A stretch of 64,000 bases of DNA from Vibrio pomeroyi (GTDB taxonomy: Bacteria > Pseudomonadota > Gammaproteobacteria > Enterobacterales > Vibrionaceae): NCBI RefSeq assembly GCF_024347595.1, contig NZ_AP025507.1, positions 124,001 through 188,000 on the forward strand, in the 5' to 3' direction. The translations under genes and the position numbers were made by a program. Shown one piece after another: positions 8,709-17,800 of this stretch; the stretch's first letter is position 1, and each line of letters begins with the position of its first letter. A model generated the notes under the pieces. That model saw only the letters and a program-made list of their open reading frames with translations, searched no databases and was not told the origin of the DNA.

Positions 8709-8887
8709 TCGTTATGCATAGTTAAACTTCCGCCTCACTCCCTCTGTACATGCTCTAGCCTGTTTCGTCACTCATAGCTAATCACACCAAGTAAATGACT
8801 TAAAAGTCACTATCGACTACATTAGAGTCAGCTGAGCAGCGACTGTTACCGTTATCTACACAGCACTCACTCCAACAAAGGAATGTC

Positions 8888-9730
8888 ATGAGAACTCCCA
8901 TTAAACACGTTCGTCTAATCAAAGGTCAGCCCTGTCGCGCTGCTGAGCTATCTAACAGTGATGATACGTTCTTAGAACCACACAGACATGAGTATTGGGA
9001 GTTGGTGTGGTGCGTGGATAACCATGGCAGTCAGAGTATTGATTTCGTTGACTACGACAACAAAGTCGGACGTATTTTTACCATTGCTCCGGGTCAGGTT
9101 CACCGCTCTGAACTGGTGGGAGAAAATGCTCGTTTACTGGTATTTACCCCAGGTTTTGTCAAAACCAATCATCGCAACACACAGCTGGTCGATACCGTTT
9201 TTGCCATGCATCAAAGTCGACCGCCTTATTTGGACTGCAACGAAGAAGGCAACCACTACTTGCTGCCTATTTTCACCATGATCAAAGAAGAGTGTGAGCG
9301 AGAGGACAGCGACTGGGATTTAGTGGAGTCGCTCGTTAATAGCTTTTTACGCTATATATTGCGCTTCGCAACCCAATCCTCGTTGAAAGGCGAAGTGCGT
9401 GACAGCCGAGTAAACAAGGTTGTCGATTTGATTGAGCAACACTACACCACCCACAAACATTGCGACTTTTATGCGCAAGCGCTGTCGATAACCAACAAAC
9501 GCATCAACGAAATCGTCAAGGCTGACAAAGGCAAAACCGTTACCCAGCTAATTCACGACCGAATCATCTTAGAAGCGAATCGAGAATTGATATTTTCCAC
9601 CAAGACCATCAAAACCATCGCGTTTGGACTCGGCTTCGAAGATCCTGCCTATTTCAGCCGTTTTTATCGTGGGCAGATGAACGAATCCCCCGCAGAGTTT
9701 CGAGCTCGATGTGCAGATAGTGCAACATAA
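8888..9730 (+). CDS. AraC-family transcriptional regulator
   Basis: 280 aa. The N-terminal part is a cupin-type sensing domain (EPHRHEYWELVWCVDNHG, then IAPGQVHRSEL). The C-terminal 100 residues carry the two AraC helix-turn-helix motifs, the second being KTIKTIAFGLGFEDPAYFSRFYRGQMNESPAEFR in outline. AAGGAATGTC precedes the ATG. It lies 101 bp upstream of a MATE pump on the same strand and may control that gene or be expressed with it. Confidence 0.92.
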   Translation: MRTPIKHVRLIKGQPCRAAELSNSDDTFLEPHRHEYWELVWCVDNHGSQSIDFVDYDNKVGRIFTIAPGQVHRSELVGENARLLVFTPGFVKTNHRNTQLVDTVFAMHQSRPPYLDCNEEGNHYLLPIFTMIKEECEREDSDWDLVESLVNSFLRYILRFATQSSLKGEVRDSRVNKVVDLIEQHYTTHKHCDFYAQALSITNKRINEIVKADKGKTVTQLIHDRIILEANRELIFSTKTIKTIAFGLGFEDPAYFSRFYRGQMNESPAEFRARCADSAT

Positions 9731-9831
9731 CACGCAGATAATCCCTTTTTAGAATCCAGTTAAGTTCCGATAATGCTCCCTCTTTATTATATCCACTTTG
9801 GTTACATCCAATTTGTTGGGAGCTTGCTCAA

Positions 9832-11178
9832 ATGGCCATCAACCTAAAAACCGATCCAATTTCTAAATCCTTTTATCAGTACCTTTGGCCTGCGCTAACC
9901 GGCATGGTGATCAAGTCTCTTTTCATCATGGGAGACGCTTGGTTCGTGGGGCATGGTGTTGGCCCAGACGGGCTCGGTGCTATCGCGTTAACCATCCCTG
10001 CTTTCTCTATATTTACTGCCATCGCAATGATGGTAGGTATTGGTGGCGCTGCACTTATGTCGATCGAAGTCGGCAAAGGTAATGTGTCTTCAGGACAAAC
10101 TCTGTTTAGCCAATCCATGCTGGTTACTGCTCTGTTTAGCACCGTAACAGTCACTGCTGCTTTGTTTTGGTTGGATGAAATGGTGGTGTTGATGGGCGCG
10201 ACGGGTTACATGGCTGAACTTGCTCACGATTACCTATCCGTCATGTTGCCATTCTTTGTGTTGTATTCATTGGCATGGGTCATGTCGTGTTTTGTGCGTA
10301 ACGATACCAACCCGAAACTGGCGACGTATGCTATGTCGATCGGCGCTGTGGTTAACCTTGTATTGGACTACTTCTTCGTCTTGGATTTTGGTTGGGGCAT
10401 GAAAGGGGCAGCCTACGGCACAGCCATCTCACAAGTCGTGATCGCCTGCATTTTATTGAGCCACTTCGTACGTAAACAAGGTACCTTAGAGCTGAGCTTA
10501 AAAGGGATTGGTTTCAATAAAGTACCAAGTATCCTCAAGATCGGTACCCCGACCTTCTTCATCGAAGTGACGGCGGCAATGACCATTTTGTTGTTCAACT
10601 ATGTGTTACTTCATCAATTCGGTGAGAACCACATTATTGCTTACGGCTTAACAGCAAATGTAGGTGTATTTGCCCTATTTGTGATGGTCGGAATCGCACA
10701 AGCTTGCCAGCCAATTATCAGCTTTAATCATGGTGCAAGCCAGCCTAAACGTGTCGATGAAATCTTCCGCCTTGGGCTAAAAAGTGCGGTAGGCAGTGCC
10801 TTAGTCTTTATGATTTTGGTGTATCTGTTTGCACCGAAAATCGCTGCCTTTTATTTGGGTGCCTCAAGTGACTTGATTGGACTATCAGCAACAGCGTTAA
10901 CCTTCTTCTTCTTTGCAGTACCACTGATGGGAGTCAACTTGGTGATCGCCAACCTGTTTCAGGCAACGGCTAAACCTAAGCAAGCAACACTGATATCTCT
11001 CGGACGAGGCTTTGTATTCGTTGCATTAGGCATCATCATTTTGCCAAAGCTGTTCCCAGAACAAGGAATTTGGGCGAGCATCTTATTTGCAGAAACTGTC
11101 ACTGCGATATTCAGCCTAAGCATGCTGCGAGCCTACAAGAAGCGTTTCTCGGGTTCGTTAGAAGAGCAAGCAGCTTAG
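9832..11178 (+). CDS. MATE-family efflux transporter
   Basis: 448 aa with twelve predicted membrane helices. MATE features include the N-terminal DPISKSFYQYLWPALTGMVIKSLF, GDAWFVGHGVGPDGLGAIALT, FVRNDTNPKLATYAMSIGAVVNLVLDYFFV, and the second-half GIAQACQPIISFNHGA. MATE proteins export cationic drugs or metabolites using Na+ or H+ gradients; the substrate here is unknown. GGGAG lies 9 bases before the ATG. The AraC gene upstream is the likely regulator. Confidence 0.93.
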   Translation: MAINLKTDPISKSFYQYLWPALTGMVIKSLFIMGDAWFVGHGVGPDGLGAIALTIPAFSIFTAIAMMVGIGGAALMSIEVGKGNVSSGQTLFSQSMLVTALFSTVTVTAALFWLDEMVVLMGATGYMAELAHDYLSVMLPFFVLYSLAWVMSCFVRNDTNPKLATYAMSIGAVVNLVLDYFFVLDFGWGMKGAAYGTAISQVVIACILLSHFVRKQGTLELSLKGIGFNKVPSILKIGTPTFFIEVTAAMTILLFNYVLLHQFGENHIIAYGLTANVGVFALFVMVGIAQACQPIISFNHGASQPKRVDEIFRLGLKSAVGSALVFMILVYLFAPKIAAFYLGASSDLIGLSATALTFFFFAVPLMGVNLVIANLFQATAKPKQATLISLGRGFVFVALGIIILPKLFPEQGIWASILFAETVTAIFSLSMLRAYKKRFSGSLEEQAA

Positions 11179-11205
11179 AGCGTTACACTTTTGGCTAGCA
11201 CATAC

Positions 11206-11240
11206 AAAAAAGCTCCAATATCGCTATTGGAGCTTTTTTG
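11206..11240. terminator. bidirectional intrinsic terminator between convergent genes
   Basis: AAAAAAGCTCCAATA, TCGC loop, TATTGGAGCTTTTTT: a perfect 15-base repeat. It serves the MATE gene (+) and the MFS gene (-). Confidence 0.94.
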
Positions 11241-11265
11241 TTTATCTCGCCAGAGTTATCGCAGT

Positions 11266-12447
11266 CTAGCGCCAGCTAAACACTCGTACTTCGTTGCCCT
11301 CTTCAGGCTTCTTCGGAATGTTTAAAGATAGCGCCAAAGAAACCGCCGCCATCGCCGCACCAATATAGAAAACCGTTGCAGGAGAGGATAACCAAATCAC
11401 ACCAAACGCGACAGGAATAACAACCGCCGCGATATGGTTGATGGTGAAAGAGACACCTGCGGTTGATGCCATGTCTGCTGGATCTGCAATTTTTTGGAAG
11501 TAGGTTTTAATCGCTAACGCCAAAGCAAAGAACAGATGATCGACCACGTACAGCGCAGCCGCCCACTCAGCACTTTGCACCAAGCCATAACCAACAAACA
11601 CACCGATCAAACCAACATATTCGAAGATCAACGCCTTGCGCTCACCAACTACACCAATGAATCGTCCAATACGTTTCGCGAACAAGAAGTTAAATAGGTA
11701 ATTCACTAAGAACAGTAACGTGACATCTGCAGCAGAGTAACCGAATTTCTCTACCATCAAGAAGCCTGCAAACACGGTGAAGATCTGTCTTCTCGCGCCA
11801 CTCATAAACGTCAGCGCGTAGTAGAGCCAGTAACGCTTCCTTAGCACCAATTTCTTATTTTGTTGGGTCTTGGTTTGAAACTCAGGGAAACCAAAGGTCA
11901 TCACCAACACCAGAACGAAGCCGATGCCTCCGGTAATGCCATATACCCAAGCGAAATCGAGTTTTAGCTGTTCTAACATCACCCAAATAGATCCATAGGT
12001 GAGAAGAGAGGCAAGTGCACCCACCGAGATCATTTTGCCTAGCATCTCTGGCGCTTCTTCTTTGCTTAGCCATTGCAGTGACAAAGATTGCTTCAGCGTT
12101 TCAAAATAGTGGAAACCCGTCGACATCAAAATAGTGGTAAGCAAAAGGCCTGTCAGTGAAGGGAATAAACCGGTAATCGCCGTGCCCACGGTCAGCATCG
12201 CTAGCGATATCAACATGAAGCGTTGCTCACGGATGAAAGCTAAAACAAACACCACAGTAAACGCTAAGAAGCCGGGTATCTCACGAACACTTTGCAGCAA
12301 GCCTATATCAGCACCGTCAAAGTTCGCTTTCTCTATCACGAAATTATTAAGCAGAGCCATCCAGCTCGAAAACGCGATAGGTACAACAATCGAAATCAGT
12401 AATAAAAAGTTTTGCGGCGTTTTCCAGCTCGCAGGTGATGCTCTCAT
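11266..12447 (-). CDS. MFS transporter
   Basis: About 393 aa with roughly twelve hydrophobic helices. The N-half contains GLLQSVREIPGFLAFTVVFVLAF, and the C-half contains GVVGERKALIFEYVGL and a NHIAAVVIPVAFGVIW helix. The substrate cannot be inferred. I prefer the ATG at 12447 (MRASPASWK) because AGGA lies 10 bases upstream; the in-frame TTG at 12456 is only 2 bases from it. It stands alone, with a terminator behind it. Confidence 0.88.
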   Translation of the reverse strand: MRASPASWKTPQNFLLLISIVVPIAFSSWMALLNNFVIEKANFDGADIGLLQSVREIPGFLAFTVVFVLAFIREQRFMLISLAMLTVGTAITGLFPSLTGLLLTTILMSTGFHYFETLKQSLSLQWLSKEEAPEMLGKMISVGALASLLTYGSIWVMLEQLKLDFAWVYGITGGIGFVLVLVMTFGFPEFQTKTQQNKKLVLRKRYWLYYALTFMSGARRQIFTVFAGFLMVEKFGYSAADVTLLFLVNYLFNFLFAKRIGRFIGVVGERKALIFEYVGLIGVFVGYGLVQSAEWAAALYVVDHLFFALALAIKTYFQKIADPADMASTAGVSFTINHIAAVVIPVAFGVIWLSSPATVFYIGAAMAAVSLALSLNIPKKPEEGNEVRVFSWR

Positions 12448-12627
12448 AGCAGCCAAATCCTAAATCATAATCCAGTATCATACTCCGCTTTTATGGTGAT
12501 TAACAAACGATTAACTTTTGTTTTCTCATGTTCATAGAACCCAAAAATGCATATGACAAGAAGGTATAAACAGGAGAAATGAGTGGTTATGTGTAGAGAG
12601 AAGGATGCAATGAAAAAGGAGGAATAA

Positions 12628-12648
12628 GAAGGGAGAAACTCTCCCTTC
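12628..12648 (-). terminator. hairpin downstream of the 679-aa lipoprotein gene
   Basis: GAAGGGAG, AACTC-type 5-base loop, CTCCCTTC. On the minus strand it is followed by TTATTCC, a weak U-tract. Confidence 0.6.
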
Positions 12649-12665
12649 ATCAAGGTAATTAACCG

Positions 12666-14705
12666 TTAAAGACCTTTATAGAAAGTTAACCACTCTCCAC
12701 GCTCTAAACCGCTCACATGTACCCCAGAGATACCACTAGAGGTCGTTGCGTTCGTCGGCAAGAATGACAGGTTTACGTTTTTAAATTGATCGGAGATTTC
12801 ACTTTCCGTGCCCGTTTGAGAAAGAATGTAACCCAAGTTCGTTGAGCTCCAACTAGAGTTACCGCTGTCTTCCCACTTTTTGAGGAGTTCTTTTGTCACC
12901 AATTGGCTACCAACCTTGAGGGCTGGGCCGCTGATATTGCGGAACTGATAATAGTCAGCGCCTGAAGACGTTAAAGCGATTACCTTCTCAGACAACACAT
13001 ATAAAGATTTGATGCCATTGCTACTCAACGACTCTTTGGCCAATAAGGTTCTCGTCTGGTTATCTACGATATAAAGAGAGTTTGCGGTTGTAATAGCACT
13101 GGTTTTTCCATCACGAGATGTCGCTATCTTGCTAATTTCAGCATCAACGATCAGCTCCCCAAGTACGGTTTGTTGTATTGAATTAGACACCCACTCAACC
13201 TTATTGCTATCCAGCCCCAACAGTATCTGCTGGTTCACGACAATATTGGCTGTTTTGAGGTTCAACTTATCAATGGTCATCTTAGTAGAAAGGTTCGAAG
13301 TATCGATAATTTCTGCGGCTAAATTGCTGTTTGAGAAGTAGTTTTTATAGACAATCACGGCTTCACTTTCGTCATAAGATGGCATGACTTGCGGCGAAGA
13401 AGCTTTCAACGCATGGCTCCAGCTTTTCATATCAAGCTTATTAGCACTTAACGATTTGAGTTCTTGCTGTGAGTATATCGAGCTTCCAGTATTTTTAATC
13501 GCCAACAACGAGCCGCTTTGTAACAGAGGGATCACTGCCGCAAAGTTATCGTTAATGCACGATTCACTCGATTTAGGCTGAACTGCAGGGTTAGGTTTTG
13601 GTATGGGCGGAAGCGTACCTCCACTACGGCTGCTGTATGTATCAATCGCAAAAGCTTTGACGCCGACATTGTTGTTATTCGAATCATTGAGACTCGTGAG
13701 GAAAACACCATTAGCGCCTTGGCTATTACAAATATCACTCGCTGTCGGTGAAACGTAAGCTGTCGGCTTGTAAACTTTGTAAGCCTGAACACCATTTAAC
13801 GCTGGCACTAACTGGATTATTTCATTTGCATCTACCGTAGTTTCCCCACCGCCAGTACCACTTCCATGATCGCCATCGTGGTCATCATCATCATCATCAT
13901 CATCGTCGTATGAACGAATGCTAACCAAATCAGAAGCCGTTTGAGAAGCTGGGTCACCATTGATTGTCACCGGTTTATTGCGTGACGAACTATCAATCTG
14001 CATAACCACATCGTCCGCCGTTACGAACACTATCTGGCTGTTCGCAGGATTCAACGCAATCGACTTAGCAGCATATAATTCTGGTACTGACTGAGAGCCT
14101 CTTACCACTAATGAATTTTCAATTTGCAGGTGTCTCGACACCGCTCCAGCAACATCAATCGCCGATAAATCCAGAGTTTTATGTTCGATCATCATATCTA
14201 ACGCGTGAGCAATATTTGTGTAGGAAGATTGTTTACCGTCCGTTTGTGCCTTTTTCAAAGAAGTTAGCAACAAATCAGATAAATCTTTAGGTCCATAGGT
14301 AGTATCAAGCACACTGAAATTGATGCCAACATGATCCCCTAATTTACTCTGAAGTGATGCTTTTGCTTGTTCAACATCATTGCTTACGCCGGGGTTAAAC
14401 ATCATCTCGCTATGAATCAAAGTCGTGAAGGGTGTCACCAATTCCATGCTGGGAGAAGCGGTTAAAATTGCACCATCATATTGCCTCTGTTTAGCGTACC
14501 CAGAAACCTCTTCAAGCTGTTTTTCTTGGTCACTGCATACGCCATTCAGATCTGCATCAGCACATACTAATGAACCTTGATAGGCATAGCCTGAGGCAGG
14601 CGTTCCAACTGAGCTATTCCCGTCTGAACCTCCCCCACATCCAGCGACCATTAAGACACTAGAGATAGCTAGTGACAATTTGCATATTAAAAATTTATTG
14701 TGCAT
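12666..14705 (-). CDS. 679-aa lipoprotein of unknown function with poly-Asp run
   Basis: I do not recognise a described family over the full length. The N-terminus is a lipoprotein signal (lipobox VAGC, then GGGSDGNSS). A loop of the form CADADLNGVCSDQE follows and resembles a metal-binding loop. Around residue 265 lies a run of nine Asp followed by His/Asp/Gly, encoded by a TCA microsatellite. The C-terminal half is repetitive in style (VEWVSNSIQQ, ISKIATSRDGKTSAITTANSLYIVDNQT), suggesting a beta-propeller-like fold. Its partner across the promoter region is the 1626-aa lipoprotein, which has a similar N-terminal layout. The shared Fur-like palindrome suggests iron-responsive expression. Confidence 0.8.
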   Translation of the reverse strand: MHNKFLICKLSLAISSVLMVAGCGGGSDGNSSVGTPASGYAYQGSLVCADADLNGVCSDQEKQLEEVSGYAKQRQYDGAILTASPSMELVTPFTTLIHSEMMFNPGVSNDVEQAKASLQSKLGDHVGINFSVLDTTYGPKDLSDLLLTSLKKAQTDGKQSSYTNIAHALDMMIEHKTLDLSAIDVAGAVSRHLQIENSLVVRGSQSVPELYAAKSIALNPANSQIVFVTADDVVMQIDSSSRNKPVTINGDPASQTASDLVSIRSYDDDDDDDDDHDGDHGSGTGGGETTVDANEIIQLVPALNGVQAYKVYKPTAYVSPTASDICNSQGANGVFLTSLNDSNNNNVGVKAFAIDTYSSRSGGTLPPIPKPNPAVQPKSSESCINDNFAAVIPLLQSGSLLAIKNTGSSIYSQQELKSLSANKLDMKSWSHALKASSPQVMPSYDESEAVIVYKNYFSNSNLAAEIIDTSNLSTKMTIDKLNLKTANIVVNQQILLGLDSNKVEWVSNSIQQTVLGELIVDAEISKIATSRDGKTSAITTANSLYIVDNQTRTLLAKESLSSNGIKSLYVLSEKVIALTSSGADYYQFRNISGPALKVGSQLVTKELLKKWEDSGNSSWSSTNLGYILSQTGTESEISDQFKNVNLSFLPTNATTSSGISGVHVSGLERGEWLTFYKGL
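13882..13902. repeat. TCA trinucleotide microsatellite within the lipoprotein gene
   Basis: Seven uninterrupted TCA units encode most of the Asp run on the minus strand. Unit gain or loss would keep the reading frame, changing only the length of the acidic run. Confidence 0.9.
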
Positions 14706-14787
14706 TTCTTCGACCGATTCACCTAGTTTATTATTGGATTGATAGTATTTTATTTTGCTATTAAATCACTTAACGAAATAAAAGATC

Positions 14788-14814
14788 AAATGATATTGAT
14801 AATTACTATCATTT
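14788..14814. promoter_or_regulatory. putative Fur box between divergent lipoprotein genes
   Basis: AAATGATA (14788-14795) and TATCATTT (14807-14814) are perfect inverted arms around TTGATAATTAC. The whole reads as overlapping GATAAT-type hexamers, like gammaproteobacterial Fur sites. It lies 56 bases before the GTG of the 1626-aa gene and 83 bases from the start of the 679-aa gene, so it could repress both. Confidence 0.7.
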
Positions 14815-14869
14815 AAATTAATATCCTCCGCCTTTCCTATGGGTAATTTATAAATTATTTGGAGTTCAG

Positions 14870-17800
14870 GTGGTCAGGAATCCATACAAATTAATGAGTG
14901 TTTCACTCGTTTCCACAATGCTCATTGCTTGTGGCGGAGCAGAGTCAGATCCGAAGCTTAAACAGTCACAAACTCAGCCAAATTCTCAAAATGTTTCGGG
15001 GATAGCTTTGGATGGTTATTTACACAATGCGAAGGTTTGTTTCGACAAAAACAGCAATGCCATGTGTGACTCTGCTGATGGAGAGATTGCCACTACGGAC
15101 GCCGAAGGTAGATTTCAGCTAGACGTCGACAATGATGTCACGCAATACCCAATATTGGTCGAAGCGGTTGCAGGTGTAACCATCGATATGGATTCACCGA
15201 ATCAACCTATCGAATCTGGGTTTACGTTAGAAGTGCCTAACAACAATTCGGACGTAATCAGCCCCGTGACATCTCTCATTACCAGTGTGTCGAGAACCAG
15301 TGGAATCAGCTTTGATGAAGCAACTCAGCTTGTTGCCGATGACTTAGGTATCGATACACAACTGGCAGTTAGTGATTACTCAGCCTCGAATTCAACCAAA
15401 AGCCGCGAACTACACATGTTTGCGCGCGGCGTTACTCGCGTACTTCAAGAAGCACAAATAGCTTCTGTCGACGCTGGTATCGACCAAGTCAATGCTCGTA
15501 AAGGCGCAATGTACAAACTGGCCGAGCTTGACTTGGCAGAGTTTAAAACCAAGACCGATTTACTGTCTCATGGCGCATCTGGAACCGACAATGCGTTGAA
15601 ACAGCTGGGTAAGGAATACCGAGATCAACTCAAAGTTTCCCAAGAAGACGTCGATGGCAATGACATCATCACTAGACCGCCAGCGCCTAAGCACGGTCAG
15701 GTCAATGACGCCTCAGACACCTTCAATTGGCAGTTTGTTCGTGGCTTCAACCAAAACACAGATTACGAATATTCATTGGATTCAGGTAAGACGTGGACAA
15801 CAGTAATTCGTAAACCGATTGTTGTAGGAAAGCTAGCGTTCGAAAAAGGAGCCGTTCAAGTTCGGGTTGCCGCGTCTAACGTTCGCAATACTCCTGCCGG
15901 AAAGCCCATGCTCTCAGACAAAGCGTTTACGTTAACTACCGTGCCTGCTGCTCCAGCTTGGATTACGGTGAATAACGCAATCAATCAATTTGATTGGGCA
16001 TTGGTCGATTCATTTAATGAACTGGATCTTTATGAGTATTCATTGGACAACGGTTCAAGCTGGACAAAGGCGACTGAAAAGCCACAGAACATTCAAGATC
16101 TGGATATTCCTCTTGGACACTTAAAAGTTCGTGTTGCTAAAAATGATTCTCTGGGTGACCCAACTGGCTTAAGTGCAATGTCAGAGAAGCCGATGACAGT
16201 AACACCAGCCCAACCAGCAAAACCGGTGTTGGAATTTGCTAACGACAGCACCAATCAAATCAACTGGCTTTGGGTCACAGGATACAATGCGCCATCTTTC
16301 TACGAAATTAATCTAGGTAGCGGTTGGAAGGACGTAACCTCACTGCCGTACCTGGTTGGTAATGTGTCACTTCCTGCGAACTCGATTTCGGTTCGCGTTA
16401 AGTCAAATGCACTGGATGCTCGCCCTGCAGGTGTTCCGTTGGTTATCAGCTCGGCATTCACTCGCTCAGAAAATCAGCCTGTGGCACCCACCTCACCGAT
16501 TGTTGACGATGCAGAAAACACATTCGCATGGACGAACGTTGAAGGGTTCACGGGGAGTGATTCCTATGAATACTCACTGGATAGAGGCATTACTTTTACT
16601 CCTGTGACTAGCAACCCACAAGCTATCCCCGATGAAATGCTTACCAAGGGGCAAGTCTGCGTTCGAGTGAGAGCAGAATCTGATCCTCTACATGATCCTG
16701 GCGAAGCATTGTGTTCAGACAAGAGCTACTCTGTGACTCCTAGTATGCCTGCCGCACCGACATCACCAACCACCCATGATGGGTTAGATACATTTGATTG
16801 GACATTCGTAACTGGCTTTTCAGAAGCAACGGATTACGAGATCAATGTACTCAACGCAGGTTGGGCTGTGGTGACCCAAAAACCATACCAGTTAAGCGAC
16901 CAAGCCTACGCTATTGGCTCGATTCAAGTGCGCGTTAAGCGAGACCCAATTACCGGTCGCCCTAGCAGCTCAGAATTGACCAACGATGTCGCGTTTACTG
17001 TTCGTCCGTCAGCGCCAATTGCCCCGACAGGTCTGGTGGTTAACGACACCGACAATACACTCGATTGGGCATACTTCGGCGATTTCACTCAGCCCGAGCA
17101 CTTCGAAGTCACACTCGACTCCGGTTCAACTTGGACAAAAGTCACCACAAAACCTGTTGTGATTGGTAATGTCGACAAGAGTATCGGTGAAGTGCAATTA
17201 CGAGTAAGTGCAAACCCTAACAATGGTATGCCTCACGGTGAGTCAGCATTAACAACACAAGCCTTCACCAAAGTGTTTGAGATTCCAGCACCAACATCGC
17301 CTGAGATTACCAACACTTTCACAGGCTCAAACCCAATCAAGACCAATGGTTTTGAGTGGGACTACTTAACTGCCAACGTTGATGGTCAATCTGTTCGCTT
17401 TGATGAAGCCGAACACTATGAGTTCACCAACGACAAAGGCCTGACCTGGCAACCTGTTGTTTCGATTCCTCAATTTATTGGCCCAGAAGCGTACGACAAA
17501 GCCAATGTCGGTGTTCGACTAAAAGAGAATGCGAAACAAGGTGTATCAAACTCAATTAGTGACACCCTTTGGGCTACAGCGGCGAGTAGTCGCTTCACGG
17601 CATTAAAATTCGTACCGATGAAAACCCGTTCGCAGGCCGCTGGTTTTAATTACGGTGGATCATGGAATACCTACTCCCTCAATTGTATTGCTGAATACGA
17701 TGATAAAGGACAAGGGGAACCGACGTTCTGGGCGGAACGATTCTCTTCAGAAATAGATACTGTATTCGATAAAGTCACACAACTGGATGATTGTGGTATT

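Noticed and set aside
12465..12653. 62-residue reading frame on the minus strand between the MFS gene and the 679-aa lipoprotein gene
   Set aside because: No Shine-Dalgarno, no family resemblance, and it covers the lipoprotein terminator hairpin.
13882..13902. TCA repeat as part of a CRISPR or tandem-repeat array
   Set aside because: It is a simple trinucleotide run inside a gene with no spacers.
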